Positions 21,583-31,527 are shown, counted from the stretch's first letter. The stretch is DNA of 64,000 nt from Kosakonia cowanii JCM 10956 = DSM 18146 (GCF_001975225.1 NZ_CP019445.1:4030001-4094000); one strand, 5' to 3'. The notes: generated by a model from the sequence alone, not told the origin. Numbers and translations: made by a program.

Positions 21583-23244
21583 TTAAAACGTTTCCCAGTT
21601 CTCTTCTTTCCCGGCAGCAACCGCCCGGCTGCGTGCCGGAGCAAGCGTCGTGCTCATTGCCGGTTGCCGTGCGGCCTGCGCTTTACCCACTGTCGCGGTC
21701 AGGCGGAAGGCGGAAACGGCTTGCGTCAGTCGGCTTGCCTGCTCCTCCAGCGCCGCCGCCGCGGCAGCGGACTGCTGCACCAGCGAGGCGTTCTGCTGGG
21801 TGACGCGGTCCATCTCGGAGACAGCCAGCGCCACCTGATCGATACCGCGGCTCTGCTCATCAGAAGCGGAGGCAATCTCGCCCATGATGTCATTGACGCG
21901 CGTTACCGCGTTGACGATATCGAGCATCGTCTCCCCTGCACTTCCAACCAGTACAGAACCGGTATCGACACGGGAGACAGAATCTTCAATTAAAGATTTA
22001 ATCTCTTTGGCAGCGTTCGCACTTCGGCTGGCCAGATTGCGCACTTCGCCAGCCACTACCGCAAAGCCGCGACCCTGCTCACCGGCGCGCGCTGCCTCCA
22101 CCGCCGCGTTAAGGGCGAGGATGTTGGTCTGGAACGCAATGCCGTCGATAACGCTAATAATGTCGGCAATTTTCTGCGAACTGTTGGCGATCTCATGCAT
22201 GGTTTTCACCACGCCATCGACCACTTTACCGCCGCGCTCGGCGGTTTCAGAGGCGCTCTGCGCCAGCAGCGAAGCCTGACGGGCGTTTTCGGCGTTCTGT
22301 TTCACCGTTGCGGTCAGCTCTTCCATGCTGGCAGCGGTTTGCTCCAGCGCAGAGGCCTGCTCTTCGGTACGCGAGGAGAGATCGTTATTCCCGGCGGCGA
22401 TTTCGCTGGTGCCGGAGTAGATCGCATCCGACCCCTGACGCACATTAGTCACGGTGTCGATCAGCGCGGTCTGCATATGGTCAACGCTCTGCGCCAGCTC
22501 GGTCATCTCGCTGCGGCCATCAATGCGCAGCGTATGGGCAAGATTACCGCCTGCGATTTCACGGATATGGGCAATCACCGAGGAGAGCGGCGAGAGCAGA
22601 ATACGGCGGATGCCATACCAGACGCCGGCCAGCACAATCACCAGCGCCAGGGCGAGGATCGCCATCTGCCATTTGGCGAAGGTGTAGTCGCTGACGCTCT
22701 GCTCCCAGGCATTACGGTAAAGGCTGTCGCTCAGGGTGGCATAGTTGCTCATCGCCGCGCCGAGGGCGTTTTGCATCCCCTGGGTCGGCTGCGCGAGGAA
22801 GCTGTTCATATTGCCGCTTTCGAGGAACTGCACCAGCTCGCTCAGGGCAGCGTGGTAAGTCTGGTATTTCTCATCAAGGGCCTGGCGCGCACTATCCATC
22901 TCCGGCATGGTCGGCAGTTGGCGGAAGACGTCGTAATGTTTGGCAGCATCGGCCAGCGATGCTTTCGCGCTGTTAAGCAGATCGGTTTTGGCACTGCTCT
23001 GCTGGTTGTTCGGGTCGAGCAACATCCGCGCGGAGGAGCGGCTCAGGTTGATACGCGTTTGCAGCATCAGCTCCCAGGCTTTGCCCAGTTCTGTTTGTTG
23101 CATACGCAGATCGTTGGAGACCGCAAAACTTTGCTGGTTCTGCTTAAGCGACGAAAAAAAGAGTCCGCCAGAGACGAGCTGAAGCAGGGCAAAGACCACC
23201 AGCACACTCATAAGCAGAGTAACGACGCGGATACGGTTCAACAT
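21583..23244 (-). CDS. tar: Methyl-accepting chemotaxis protein, Tar-like (aspartate type)
   Basis: A transmembrane chemoreceptor of 553 residues, the length of E. coli Tar. Membrane helix 1 is at about 7-33, a periplasmic four-helix sensor domain follows, and helix 2 is at about 190-212. HAMP and methylation helices lead to the hairpin tip [20 protein letters not shown] and the C-terminal NWETF tether. The aspartate-contact arginines 64, 69 and 73 of Tar are all present at the same numbers, and AQPTQGMQN is kept, but the Tyr149 position is Phe. Aspartate is the likely ligand. A sigma-28 promoter lies 36 bases upstream. Confidence 0.88.
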   Translation of the reverse strand: MLNRIRVVTLLMSVLVVFALLQLVSGGLFFSSLKQNQQSFAVSNDLRMQQTELGKAWELMLQTRINLSRSSARMLLDPNNQQSSAKTDLLNSAKASLADAAKHYDVFRQLPTMPEMDSARQALDEKYQTYHAALSELVQFLESGNMNSFLAQPTQGMQNALGAAMSNYATLSDSLYRNAWEQSVSDYTFAKWQMAILALALVIVLAGVWYGIRRILLSPLSSVIAHIREIAGGNLAHTLRIDGRSEMTELAQSVDHMQTALIDTVTNVRQGSDAIYSGTSEIAAGNNDLSSRTEEQASALEQTAASMEELTATVKQNAENARQASLLAQSASETAERGGKVVDGVVKTMHEIANSSQKIADIISVIDGIAFQTNILALNAAVEAARAGEQGRGFAVVAGEVRNLASRSANAAKEIKSLIEDSVSRVDTGSVLVGSAGETMLDIVNAVTRVNDIMGEIASASDEQSRGIDQVALAVSEMDRVTQQNASLVQQSAAAAAALEEQASRLTQAVSAFRLTATVGKAQAARQPAMSTTLAPARSRAVAAGKEENWETF

Positions 23245-23279
23245 GCAACAAACACCTTATTGATGAGTTATTAACGGTG

Positions 23280-23306
23280 TTATCGGCATCCGGCCTGGGA
23301 ACTTTA
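23280..23306 (-). promoter_or_regulatory. Sigma-28 (FliA) promoter of tar-cheRBYZ
   Basis: On the minus strand the sequence reads TAAAGTTC, 11 bases, GCCGATAA. The FliA consensus is TAAAGTTT-N11-GCCGATAA, so 15 of 16 positions match with the exact spacing. It sits 36 bases before the tar ATG, in the short gap after the pilus tip gene. Confidence 0.93.
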
Positions 23307-23334
23307 CATTTGCGAAAAGGAAATAAATTTGCGC

Positions 23335-24297
23335 TTAAAACACAATATCCACCGTCAAGGTATCGCTGTAGGTTCCGCCAGGCGGCGTCGTCTGCGTTGT
23401 CAGCACCCGTGCGGTGTAGTTATAGGTGCGCAGCAGGCCATCGGCACTCATCTGCGAAGAGGCACTGCTGGCCCAGCGCTCCGCCCCGATACTGCCCCAG
23501 CGGCTGGTGGTGCCGGCTTTGTAAATCTCATAACTGAGACGATTGGTGCCGCTCGCCATATTACGCACGCTGCCGTTGGCGTAGAGACCGTTATTAATGC
23601 CGACAGTGTAACTGCTCCCTTTAGTGCAAGTAATGGAGACAGATTGCGAAACAGTGGGGAAATTTCGCACCAGCGGCGCGCTGCCAAAGTTAACATTCGG
23701 CGCGCTGATGGTGGTGCAATCATTGGTGATGGTGCCGGTTAATAGCAGGCTGGTGATCGCCGTGCCTTTCTGCGAAGAGAAACAGATGCCAAGCACGCCG
23801 TTGGAACAGACATCGTAGGCGACACTAAAGTTAAGCGTCACCTGGTAAGGCCCGGCGCTGACATTTTGCCCCGGCACCGTCATAAAGTAGAGCGGTAAGG
23901 TATAGGTGCGCGAGCCGAGCAATTCAAGCAGCGCCGCACCGCTCCAGGTGTAGCTGTTGCCACCAATGTTTATTTCACTGTTGTTGGCGCAGTTGGCCTG
24001 GCCGCAGAGCCGCACCGGAATGGTATCGGTGATAGCGGCGTTATCACTGCGCTTCATTGCCGCCCGGTTGGTTGCCGTCACCGTTGCTCCCGTCAGCGTT
24101 AAGGTGATGGAGTCGTTGGTCAGCAGGTTGAGTACCGCATCACAGCGCACCACCAATCTGCCGGTGGTGGTTTGCGCCCCGGCATTAAGGACAAAGGAGG
24201 TGACGGTGCCGAACGCGGCATTAACGGTGCTGACTGTACAGGCCGACCAGGCCGGGGCCGCACAGAGCAGCAGAAACAGGAAAAGTAGCCGACGCAT
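23335..24297 (-). CDS. Csu-type pilus tip adhesin, two SCPU domains (CsuE-like)
   Basis: The 320-residue secreted protein has a signal peptide (about 1-18, ending AWS) and two spore-coat-U/Csu-type domains. The first holds several cysteines (VVRCDA, RLCGQANC). The second begins near LLLTGTITNDC and ends in the SCPU C-terminal strand GTYSDTLTVDIVF. A two-domain subunit as last gene after the usher is the layout of CsuE, the Acinetobacter tip adhesin. The start overlaps the usher stop (TAATG). No terminator is visible between its stop codon and tar. Confidence 0.83.
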   Translation of the reverse strand: MRRLLFLFLLLCAAPAWSACTVSTVNAAFGTVTSFVLNAGAQTTTGRLVVRCDAVLNLLTNDSITLTLTGATVTATNRAAMKRSDNAAITDTIPVRLCGQANCANNSEINIGGNSYTWSGAALLELLGSRTYTLPLYFMTVPGQNVSAGPYQVTLNFSVAYDVCSNGVLGICFSSQKGTAITSLLLTGTITNDCTTISAPNVNFGSAPLVRNFPTVSQSVSITCTKGSSYTVGINNGLYANGSVRNMASGTNRLSYEIYKAGTTSRWGSIGAERWASSASSQMSADGLLRTYNYTARVLTTQTTPPGGTYSDTLTVDIVF

Positions 24298-26690
24298 TAT
24301 GGATTCCTCTGGCAGGTAAGCGGCCCGTAGGTCTGCAATTTATGTTCGGGGTTGGCGCTAAGAGTGAACTCGGTTTTACACTCTCCCCCTTCCGGCAGGC
24401 GGACAATGAGCGGGTTGATGTTTTCAAGATTCTCCAGCCAGGCGATACCGTCATACCCCACCACCGCAGGCGCTTTACCGCGGCGCTCCACCTGGCTGCC
24501 AACCGGGATTGCCAGCCCCTGCTCATCATGGAGGATGACGCTGGCGACGCGCTCCTGCACCATCGGGAACTCAATCAGGTAACCGCTCTGGCGGCGTAAC
24601 GCGACTTTGCGCTCCGTATTCTTAAGCTGGGTATCGGCGGGAAGGTTCAGGGTGTTGATGCTGTAACTCGCCGGATAGTAGGCCGACACGCCGCTCACCA
24701 GCAGGTAGCCATTTTTATCCGTTACGCCCACCGGCTGGTTTTCATAATTGACCGGTACGCCAGCATTGCCGCCGGTGCTGATCACCGCGAAGGCATCGTT
24801 GATGCGGTTAGCGGCAAACAGCTGTCCGTCCATCAGCACCACGGCACCAATCGTTTCCCCCCACCAGGTCATCTTGCCGCGTTCGCCATAGCCACCGCCC
24901 TGCAATTCAACGTTGTTGTTGCGCCAGCCAAGCGTGCCCTGCTGGTAGCTTCGCGCCTGCGACTGGTGCGCCAGCGACATATTCCAGCTCAGGCCGCCGT
25001 CGGTGGGCATTGCATGGCTGTAGTTCACGCGCTGCGTCGAACCGGCATCCGGTGTTCTCTCCATACTGAAGGCGGCGCTGTCACGCTCGCCAATCGGGAT
25101 CTGCACCGAGAGGCCAAAGGTCCAGTCGCCCCGCTGGTTATCGCGGCTGGCAGCAAGGTTCATGCTGCTGCTCCCCCATAAATTGCGGCTCCAGGAGAGG
25201 TTCAGCAGCTCGGTTTTTTGATTGTCAAAACTGCGCACGCCGATCCACGCCGCGCCAATGTTGCCAAAGTCGCCCATATTGAAAGAGAGCGAGTACTGGT
25301 CGGTATTGCGGCTGTAGCTGGCGATGGGCCAGCGCCCGTTCTGGCGCATATCGTCGTAGCTGGCGCGCTGATCGTAGAGCGCCAGGTTGCCAAACTCGCG
25401 GTTGCGGCGGCTGTGCTGAGTGTTGATGCTAAACAGGCTGGTGTTGTATTGATAACCCCAGTTGAGCTGGTTGCCCGCATCGCCGAACATCCGACTCTCG
25501 GTCCAGGCGCCATTCACCACGCCGAGGCGGCCCAGCCGGACAACCGCGCCTGCGCCGCCGAGCGTCAGCGATTGCGCTCCTTCGGCGTGCCCCTCCAGCG
25601 TTAACCAGTCCGTAACGCCATAACGGTATGAGCCGCTACCCACCAGCGGGCCGTAATCAAAATTTTCAATGCCGTAGTTGCGGCGTAACGAACCGATGGT
25701 GATCGCTCCATCGCTTAGCCCCGGCTTTAACAGCTCGCTGGCGACATAAAACGGCAGCGTGGTGCTGACGCGCCGCCCGAGGGCATCGGTAGTGACCAGT
25801 ACCGCATCCCCCGCGCCGTTGATATAGGGCATGTTGGTCAGGGTAAACGGCCCCGGCTGTAGCTGCCGGTTACCGGCGCGATAGCCGTTAATAAACAGGT
25901 CAACCGAGGTGGGTACCGCCGCTTCGCCGGAGAAAGAGGGCAGCGGCCAGGTGACGAGATCGGGGCGTAATGTGAAGTCGCGGCCGTAACGAATACCGCC
26001 GACGCGCACGCTGCTGCTCCAGCTGAGGGCTTCCGAGATCACATCCCCCACTTCCCACTGCGTGGCATCCTCTTCGTTATTAAACATCAGCGAAGTGTCA
26101 TAGCGCATGTAGCCCTCCCGCTGACGCAGCGAACCGCTGAGCGTCTGGCGCAGCGCGCCGGTGGAGGAGAAGACCGCATTGCCACTAAAGAAGCGAAACT
26201 CATTCCATAACGCCGCCTGGCTGCCAATGTGTTCGGTGGTGCTGGTATAGAGGTCGTAGTTGAACACCGCACCGCGGCCATATTTTGGCTCGCTGCGCCG
26301 ACCGCCCTCATTGAAGGAGGTATAGCGTGCCGGAACCCACGCCTGCGGGACAAACAGCAGCAAGCGCTGCCCGGCGCTGTCATACTCCACGCGCACGTTG
26401 GGCAGCGTAGATACATTGACCTCGCCCTCGGGTAGATGATCCGGCGGCAGCCCGGCGTGGAGCAGATCGGCACGCTTAAGAAAAAAATCGTTGAGCCGCC
26501 GCGTCACCGGCACCACCTGCTGGGTGTCGTAATAGTTGATCACCAGCGCGAGGTGAAATTCCGCCTGCTGGTTGATGCTCTGCGCATCCGGCGGCGGCGG
26601 TAAACCATCATCTCCCGGCTGCCCCCAGGCGGCTGCGCCGGGTAACATTATTGCGGCTGCAATAATCAGTTTCCTGCTGACGACTGCCAT
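24297..26690 (-). CDS. Archaic-type fimbrial outer membrane usher (CsuD-like)
   Basis: The 797-residue outer-membrane protein is built as a fimbrial usher. It has a signal peptide (about 1-23, ending AWG), an N-terminal chaperone-binding domain, a beta-barrel with LFINGYRAGNRQLQPGPFTLTN and GDAVLVTTDALGR, and C-terminal plug-type domains. The last stretch contains GSQVERRGKAPAVVGYDG and a C-terminal Cys. Together with SCPU-domain subunits this places it with the Csu (archaic, sigma) chaperone-usher class, not the classical FimD class. It overlaps the chaperone gene by 25 bases. Confidence 0.9.
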   Translation of the reverse strand: MAVVSRKLIIAAAIMLPGAAAWGQPGDDGLPPPPDAQSINQQAEFHLALVINYYDTQQVVPVTRRLNDFFLKRADLLHAGLPPDHLPEGEVNVSTLPNVRVEYDSAGQRLLLFVPQAWVPARYTSFNEGGRRSEPKYGRGAVFNYDLYTSTTEHIGSQAALWNEFRFFSGNAVFSSTGALRQTLSGSLRQREGYMRYDTSLMFNNEEDATQWEVGDVISEALSWSSSVRVGGIRYGRDFTLRPDLVTWPLPSFSGEAAVPTSVDLFINGYRAGNRQLQPGPFTLTNMPYINGAGDAVLVTTDALGRRVSTTLPFYVASELLKPGLSDGAITIGSLRRNYGIENFDYGPLVGSGSYRYGVTDWLTLEGHAEGAQSLTLGGAGAVVRLGRLGVVNGAWTESRMFGDAGNQLNWGYQYNTSLFSINTQHSRRNREFGNLALYDQRASYDDMRQNGRWPIASYSRNTDQYSLSFNMGDFGNIGAAWIGVRSFDNQKTELLNLSWSRNLWGSSSMNLAASRDNQRGDWTFGLSVQIPIGERDSAAFSMERTPDAGSTQRVNYSHAMPTDGGLSWNMSLAHQSQARSYQQGTLGWRNNNVELQGGGYGERGKMTWWGETIGAVVLMDGQLFAANRINDAFAVISTGGNAGVPVNYENQPVGVTDKNGYLLVSGVSAYYPASYSINTLNLPADTQLKNTERKVALRRQSGYLIEFPMVQERVASVILHDEQGLAIPVGSQVERRGKAPAVVGYDGIAWLENLENINPLIVRLPEGGECKTEFTLSANPEHKLQTYGPLTCQRNP

Positions 26691-27430
26691 TGCTCATCCC
26701 GTGCGTTAATCGATGCCTCCAGCGCCGATGGATTGCTTACCCCGGCAGGCAGAGGCCAGCGCCGGGCACTGTGCGGCAACACATACCCTAACAGCCCGTC
26801 GGCGACCTGCCGCATCTGCCCACCCTGGCGCACGCGCACTTTGCTCAGCCGCACGTGGATATCATCATCATTGCGCACTTCCAGTTGCGCCTGGCCGCCT
26901 TCACGCACCACGCGCCAGTGTAATTTTGCCGGTTGTACAAAGGCGTGGTGCGCCCCTTCGGCTTCCGTTTTAACGCCCTGCCCATAGACAAACAGCGGGA
27001 TCGAGTAGCGCATCTGTAGCTTGAGGCCAATCTTCGGTTTGTTCGGATCGTCCGGCTGCGGGATCTCGTCGACAATAATGCGGTAAGCCTGCTCTTTGCC
27101 GGCCGGGATCGCTGCCTGCTTAATCAGGCGAATCAGCTGCTTGCTTTCGGGTGCTATCTGCACAATCGGTGGGCTGGCGACCACATCGCCCTGCTGCTGG
27201 TAACGCTCAAGCCCGCCATCTTGCGTCCAGCGGACAATACGCACCTGCATAGTGGTTGGGGTTTCGCCCTGATTCTGGATCCACAACTCGGTGGCGTTGG
27301 TGGTTGCATCCAGCCAGGGATCGATCGGCCAGATCAGAATGGTGGCTGCTGCCTGCGCGTTTCCCGCTGTAAGGGTCAACGCCCCCGCCAGCATACATCC
27401 TGCCGCGCGGCGGCCCAGGTTGACATTCAT
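26666..27430 (-). CDS. Periplasmic fimbrial chaperone (CsuC-like)
   Basis: The 254-residue protein has a signal peptide (about 1-28, ending AQA) and the PapD-like chaperone fold. The start of the mature part ATILIWPIDPWLDATTNAT resembles archaic chaperones. The subunit-anchoring region with VQIAPESKQLIRLI and the IIVDEIP strand follows. It should hold pilus subunits in the periplasm by donor-strand complementation and hand them to the adjacent usher. It lies 13 bases after the second subunit gene. Confidence 0.9.
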   Translation of the reverse strand: MNVNLGRRAAGCMLAGALTLTAGNAQAAATILIWPIDPWLDATTNATELWIQNQGETPTTMQVRIVRWTQDGGLERYQQQGDVVASPPIVQIAPESKQLIRLIKQAAIPAGKEQAYRIIVDEIPQPDDPNKPKIGLKLQMRYSIPLFVYGQGVKTEAEGAHHAFVQPAKLHWRVVREGGQAQLEVRNDDDIHVRLSKVRVRQGGQMRQVADGLLGYVLPHSARRWPLPAGVSNPSALEASINARDEQWQSSAGN

Positions 27431-27443
27431 TCCCTCTCCCTTA

Positions 27444-27998
27444 TCACCATGACAACGTCACGGTGAGTTGATCGCTGTAGGTTCCCGCCGGGCTGAAGCC
27501 GGTGAGCTGCGCTGCGCCAAAGATGGCGAGCGAAATATTATTGCTATCGGTGATGGTGACCGGAACCGGCTGGTTGACGCCGATTTCCGTATTGGGTGCC
27601 AGTGTGCTGCTGGTGTAGAGGCGGTACGGAACCCGCTCTACGCCGCCGCTGCGCTGCATATTGCGCACCGTCGAATAGTAGTTGCCGCCGCTGATACTCA
27701 TGCTGAGCGCCACGCCGGGCGTACAACCGAGTGAAAGGGAGGCGTTAGGGACAAAAGCGCTGGTCACCTGCCCCTTTTCCACGCCCGAACGGGTGCCAAA
27801 ATTGAGCGTGCCGAGCGCCGCGCCGCTGCCGGTGACCACGGCGCAACCAGGCGTAATCGTTGCGCCGACGGTAAAGGTTTGCGTCGTGACCGCCAGCGCA
27901 GCCGGTTGCGCCAGCATGCCCAGCACCACTCCTCCTGATAATGCGCGCAGCACTGCCCGGCCACCCTGCCGGACGGCGCGCACGCTCTCCCTTTTCAT
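27444..27998 (-). CDS. Csu-type pilus minor subunit (SCPU domain)
   Basis: The 184-residue secreted protein has an unusually long, basic signal region (about 1-36, ending ALA). One spore-coat-U/Csu domain follows: TQTFTVGATITPGCAVV, LNFGT, then a second Cys in LSLGCTPG, and a C-terminal strand GTYSDQLTVTLSW. Two cysteines can form the conserved disulfide. By order (second subunit gene, before the chaperone) it may be a CsuA/CsuB-like minor pilin. Its exact place in the fibre is an inference. Confidence 0.82.
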   Translation of the reverse strand: MKRESVRAVRQGGRAVLRALSGGVVLGMLAQPAALAVTTQTFTVGATITPGCAVVTGSGAALGTLNFGTRSGVEKGQVTSAFVPNASLSLGCTPGVALSMSISGGNYYSTVRNMQRSGGVERVPYRLYTSSTLAPNTEIGVNQPVPVTITDSNNISLAIFGAAQLTGFSPAGTYSDQLTVTLSW

Positions 27999-28008
27999 TG
28001 GCGGAGGA

Positions 28009-28578
28009 CTAGTACGTGACGCTCACGTTAATCACGTCGGTGTAGGTACCCGGCACCACGGTGACGCTGTTGCCGCCGCCGGTGATACGGCCATAAAGGG
28101 TGTAGTTATCAACGCCGCCGGAAGTTGAGGCGCGAGGAATATTGGTGTTGTTGGCGATAACGTTACTGAAGCCGCTATCGCTGTAGAGGCTGTATGCCAC
28201 GCCACGCGTGGTATCGGCGGTATTGACCAGATAACGAGCCGGTGTGCCCGGTGTACCGACGACGTTACCCGGCGCGGTGGAGTTGGTGTTGCCGGTAACC
28301 TGCACGGTGTAGTCGGTGGTGGTGCACTGCACCGTGAAGCTGTTGCCGCCGTTGGCGCCGGTCAGCTGCGTGGTGAGCTGGGAGAAGGTTGCCGGGTGGG
28401 TACCAAAATCGAGGGTACCGAAGTTGATACCGTTCTGGCTCGGCGAGCCGTTAATCAGACACCCATTCGTGAGGGTCAGTGTTGCGCCAATCGTCCCGCT
28501 ACTGGTGACCGCCCAGGCACTTTGTCCGGCCACCATTAACGCGCCGCCAGCCAGTACACAAAGAAGTTTTCTGTTCAT
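28009..28578 (-). CDS. Csu-type pilus major subunit (SCPU domain, CsuA/B-like)
   Basis: The 189-residue secreted protein has a signal peptide (about 1-23, ending AWA). One SCPU domain begins GTIGATLTLTNGC with NFGTLDFGTH, has a second Cys in FTVQCTTTD, and ends GTYTDVINVSVTY. Being first in the operon and small, it is the likely main pilin. Sequence is rich in Gly, Thr, Asn and Ser, as usual for such pilins. The promoter region upstream holds a CRP-like site and a G9 tract. Confidence 0.83.
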   Translation of the reverse strand: MNRKLLCVLAGGALMVAGQSAWAVTSSGTIGATLTLTNGCLINGSPSQNGINFGTLDFGTHPATFSQLTTQLTGANGGNSFTVQCTTTDYTVQVTGNTNSTAPGNVVGTPGTPARYLVNTADTTRGVAYSLYSDSGFSNVIANNTNIPRASTSGGVDNYTLYGRITGGGNSVTVVPGTYTDVINVSVTY

Positions 28579-28781
28579 ATGTCATCTCCAGCGTTCCCGC
28601 GCGCGCCGCATTGCCCAATCAATGGGACGGCCGGAAAAGAGTCAATAAAATCAGTCGAAAAAAGAGGTTTAACTGAAATTTAGATGAGGCGCTGAAAACC
28701 AACCACTTTATCCGGGCGATAAAATGTAACGGACAGGTAAGTATTTTTAATGAATTGCATCAGAGGGTTAATGGCAAAAGC

Positions 28782-28790
28782 GGGGGGGGG
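28782..28790. repeat. G9 homopolymer tract upstream of the pilus operon
   Basis: Nine consecutive G (C on the coding strand of the pilus) lie about 205 bases before the first pilin ATG and about 35 bases downstream of the CRP-like site. Tracts of this length are prone to slippage. A weak promoter reading can place it in a 17-base spacer, but no strong -35/-10 pair is seen. The rest of the 28579-28961 gap holds no gene. Confidence 0.8.
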
Positions 28791-28825
28791 AAGTGCTGAA
28801 AATGTAACAAATATATGTCTGAATT

Positions 28826-28841
28826 TGTGATAAATATCACC
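28826..28841. promoter_or_regulatory. CRP-like site upstream of the pilus operon
   Basis: TGTGATAAATATCACC matches the CRP consensus TGTGA-N6-TCACA in nine of ten arm positions. It lies in the 383-base gap between cheW and the first pilin gene, about 248 bases before the pilin ATG. Confidence 0.65.
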
Positions 28842-28923
28842 ATATATGATATCACCGCAAAATCATGCAGTTAGGAAGGTTGAATAGTCACTTAAGGGTA
28901 ACTGAAGTGGGAAAGGCAGAGGG

Positions 28924-28954
28924 AAAAACGGGCGGGTGAAGGGCTTCACCCGCC
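28924..28954 (-). terminator. Terminator after cheW
   Basis: A perfect ten-base stem GGCGGGTGAA/TTCACCCGCC with loop GGGC is followed on the minus strand by CG and five T. It closes the motA-motB-cheA-cheW transcript just after cheW, so the genes beyond need their own promoters. Confidence 0.88.
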
Positions 28955-28961
28955 TGATGCG

Positions 28962-29465
28962 TTATGCGACGTGGGTTGCCGCGATGTCCAGCAGCGCCAT
29001 TTCGTCGCTGTTGAGCAGTTTTTCGATGTTTACCAGGATCAGCATACGGTCGCCCAGCGCGCCGAGGCCGGTCAGGTATTCGGTCGACAGGGTCACGGCG
29101 AATTCCGGTGCCGGGCGGATCTGGTCAGAGGCGAGTGACAGTACGTCGGAAACGCCGTCAACCACGATACCAACCACACGCTGACCAAGATTCAGCACGA
29201 TCACCACGGTGTTTTCGTTATATTCCACTTCGCCCTGGCTGAACTTCACGCGCAGGTCGACGATGGGCACGATCACGCCGCGCAGGTTGGTGACGCCCTT
29301 GATGAAATCAGGGGTGTTGGCGATGCGGGTAACCTGATCATAGCCACGAATTTCCTGCACTTTGAGAATATCGATGCCGTACTCTTCATCGCCCAAAGTG
29401 AAGACCAGGAACTCCTGACCTGATGGCTCGCCCGCCAGTTTTGCTACATTACTCATACCGGTCAT
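28962..29465 (-). CDS. cheW: Chemotaxis coupling protein CheW
   Basis: CheW links receptors to the CheA kinase in the signalling array at the inner membrane. The 167 residues equal E. coli CheW and form the double SH3-like fold; landmarks are [41 protein letters not shown] and [18 protein letters not shown]. It follows cheA by 22 bases. In E. coli tar is the next gene; here a terminator and a pilus operon come first. Confidence 0.97.
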   Translation of the reverse strand: MTGMSNVAKLAGEPSGQEFLVFTLGDEEYGIDILKVQEIRGYDQVTRIANTPDFIKGVTNLRGVIVPIVDLRVKFSQGEVEYNENTVVIVLNLGQRVVGIVVDGVSDVLSLASDQIRPAPEFAVTLSTEYLTGLGALGDRMLILVNIEKLLNSDEMALLDIAATHVA

Positions 29466-29487
29466 GTTTTATACCTTCTTAACTAAA

Positions 29488-31527
29488 TCAGGCGGCTGTG
29501 TGCGCCATACGATGTTCACGATTCAATCCCTGCAGCGCTGAGACGTCCACAATCAGCGCGACGCTACCATCACCAAGGATGGTGGCGGCAGAAATCCCCG
29601 GCACTTTGCGATAGTTGCTCTCCAGGTTTTTCACCACAACCTGGTGCTGACCAATCAGCTGATCGACCAGCAGCGCATAGCGACGACCTGCGCTCTGCAG
29701 AATGACAACAATTCCCTGCGTGGCTTCGGTTTTTGCCCCAGCCACGTCAAACACTTTCCACAACTCAACCAGCGGCAGGTATTCGCCACGTACTTCCAGT
29801 ACGCGCTCGCCGCCCGCCAGCGGATGCAGATCTTCTTCGCGCGGCTGCAACGACTCCATAACGGCGTTGAGCGGCAGGATAAAGACTTCGTTATTCACTT
29901 TTACTGACATGCCGTCGAGGATTGCCAGCGTCAGCGGCAGCAGGATACGGATAGTGGTACCGGTGCCCTGCTTCGATTTGATCTCAACGTGGCCGCCCAT
30001 CTCCTGGATGTTACGTTTCACCACGTCCATGCCCACGCCGCGGCCGGAGACGTCCGTTACCTGCTCTGCGGTAGAGAAGCCCGGAGCAAAGATCAGCATG
30101 CCAACTTCTTCATCGGTCATGCTTTCGCTCACGGCCATGCCCTGAGAAAGCGCTTTGGCAAGGATACGGTCACGGTTAAGGCCGGCACCATCATCGGTCA
30201 CTTCGATGCAGATGTTGCCGCCCTGATGCTCTGCGGAGAGGATCAGGTTACCAATCGGCGATTTGCCCGCTTCAACGCGTTTTTCCGGCGTTTCGATACC
30301 GTGGTCGAGGCTGTTACGCACCAGGTGCGTTAACGGATCGATAATACGTTCGATCAGGCTCTTATCGAGTTCGGTCGAGCTACCCTGCAGGGTCAGTTCT
30401 ACCTGTTTATCCAGCTTGGTGGCCAGGTCGCGAACCAGACGCGGGAAGCGGCTGAAGACATACTCCATCGGCATCATACGAATCGACATTACCGATTCCT
30501 GCAGATCGCGGGCGTTACGCTGCAGCTGGCTCATGCTGGTGATCAGATCGCCATGGGTCACCGGATCCAGCTCGTTGGAGCGCTGGGCCAGCATTGACTG
30601 GGTGATCACCAGTTCGCCGACCAGGTTAATCAACTGGTCAACCTTCTCAACCGCTACGCGGATACTGGTGGACTCACTGGCGGCGCGCGCCGGTTTTTCA
30701 CGTCCGGCAGGCTGCGGCTCTTTAGCTACCGCTTTCAGTACCGGTGCAGCAGCTGCCTGCACGGCAGGAACAGCGGCTTCGGCCTCTTCTTCTGGCGCAG
30801 CGTCGGCGACGGCTTCAACGGCGGCTGGCGCAGCGGCTTTCTCAAAAGCAATTTGATCTGCTTCGATAACAAAGCAGAGCACCGCAATAATGTCATCTTC
30901 ACCGAGACCGCCATCGATGGTGGCGCTGAGGCTATTACTGCCTTTGACCACATCGCTCAGCGTACCGAGGTTACCAAGCTCCTCTTCCAGTAGGGCAACT
31001 TCGCTCTCTTTCAGGCGCGACAGCACGACGCGCAATTTGCCGTCGTTCGCCGCAGCCGGGGCAGCGTCGACAGCCTGCGCGGTGCTTTCAACAACAGAGA
31101 GCTTCGCGCTGCCGGCAGCCGGAGCGGCTTCGCCTTTCGCTTCCAGCGCCAGCTGGCGCAGAGCGTTGCAGATATATTCGAAGCTGGCAGCATCCGGCTC
31201 TTGCGAGCTTTTATAGGCGTCGAGCTGTTCTTGCATAATATCTTTGGTTTCCAAAAACAGGTTGATAATGTCGGTGTTAAGCTGCATTTCGCCACGCCGT
31301 GCCTCATCCAGCAGGTTCTCCATCAGGTGCGTGGTTTCCTGCAGAATGGTAAAGCCAAACGTTCCCGCACCACCTTTAATAGAGTGAGCGGCGCGGAAGA
31401 TGGCGTTGAGCTGTTCTGAATCGGGTGCTTCCGGCACCAGGTCCAATAAATGTTGTTCCATATCGGCCAACAGTTCGTCGGCCTCATCAAAGAATGTCTG
31501 GTAAAAATCACTAATATCCATGCTCAC
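29488..31527 (-). CDS. cheA: Chemotaxis histidine kinase CheA
   Basis: CheA phosphorylates CheY and CheB from a receptor-controlled array. The 679 residues show P1 with the phosphorylated His48 ([10 protein letters not shown]), P2, and P3 from [21 protein letters not shown]4 has N, G1, F and G2 boxes ([31 protein letters not shown]), and P5 is CheW-like. Translation starts at GTG (31527), as for the long E. coli form, and Met98 that starts CheA-short is kept. The P2-P3 linker (about residues 230-280) is Ala/Glu-rich and makes the protein about 25 residues longer than in E. coli. Confidence 0.97.
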   Translation of the reverse strand: MSMDISDFYQTFFDEADELLADMEQHLLDLVPEAPDSEQLNAIFRAAHSIKGGAGTFGFTILQETTHLMENLLDEARRGEMQLNTDIINLFLETKDIMQEQLDAYKSSQEPDAASFEYICNALRQLALEAKGEAAPAAGSAKLSVVESTAQAVDAAPAAANDGKLRVVLSRLKESEVALLEEELGNLGTLSDVVKGSNSLSATIDGGLGEDDIIAVLCFVIEADQIAFEKAAAPAAVEAVADAAPEEEAEAAVPAVQAAAAPVLKAVAKEPQPAGREKPARAASESTSIRVAVEKVDQLINLVGELVITQSMLAQRSNELDPVTHGDLITSMSQLQRNARDLQESVMSIRMMPMEYVFSRFPRLVRDLATKLDKQVELTLQGSSTELDKSLIERIIDPLTHLVRNSLDHGIETPEKRVEAGKSPIGNLILSAEHQGGNICIEVTDDGAGLNRDRILAKALSQGMAVSESMTDEEVGMLIFAPGFSTAEQVTDVSGRGVGMDVVKRNIQEMGGHVEIKSKQGTGTTIRILLPLTLAILDGMSVKVNNEVFILPLNAVMESLQPREEDLHPLAGGERVLEVRGEYLPLVELWKVFDVAGAKTEATQGIVVILQSAGRRYALLVDQLIGQHQVVVKNLESNYRKVPGISAATILGDGSVALIVDVSALQGLNREHRMAHTAA

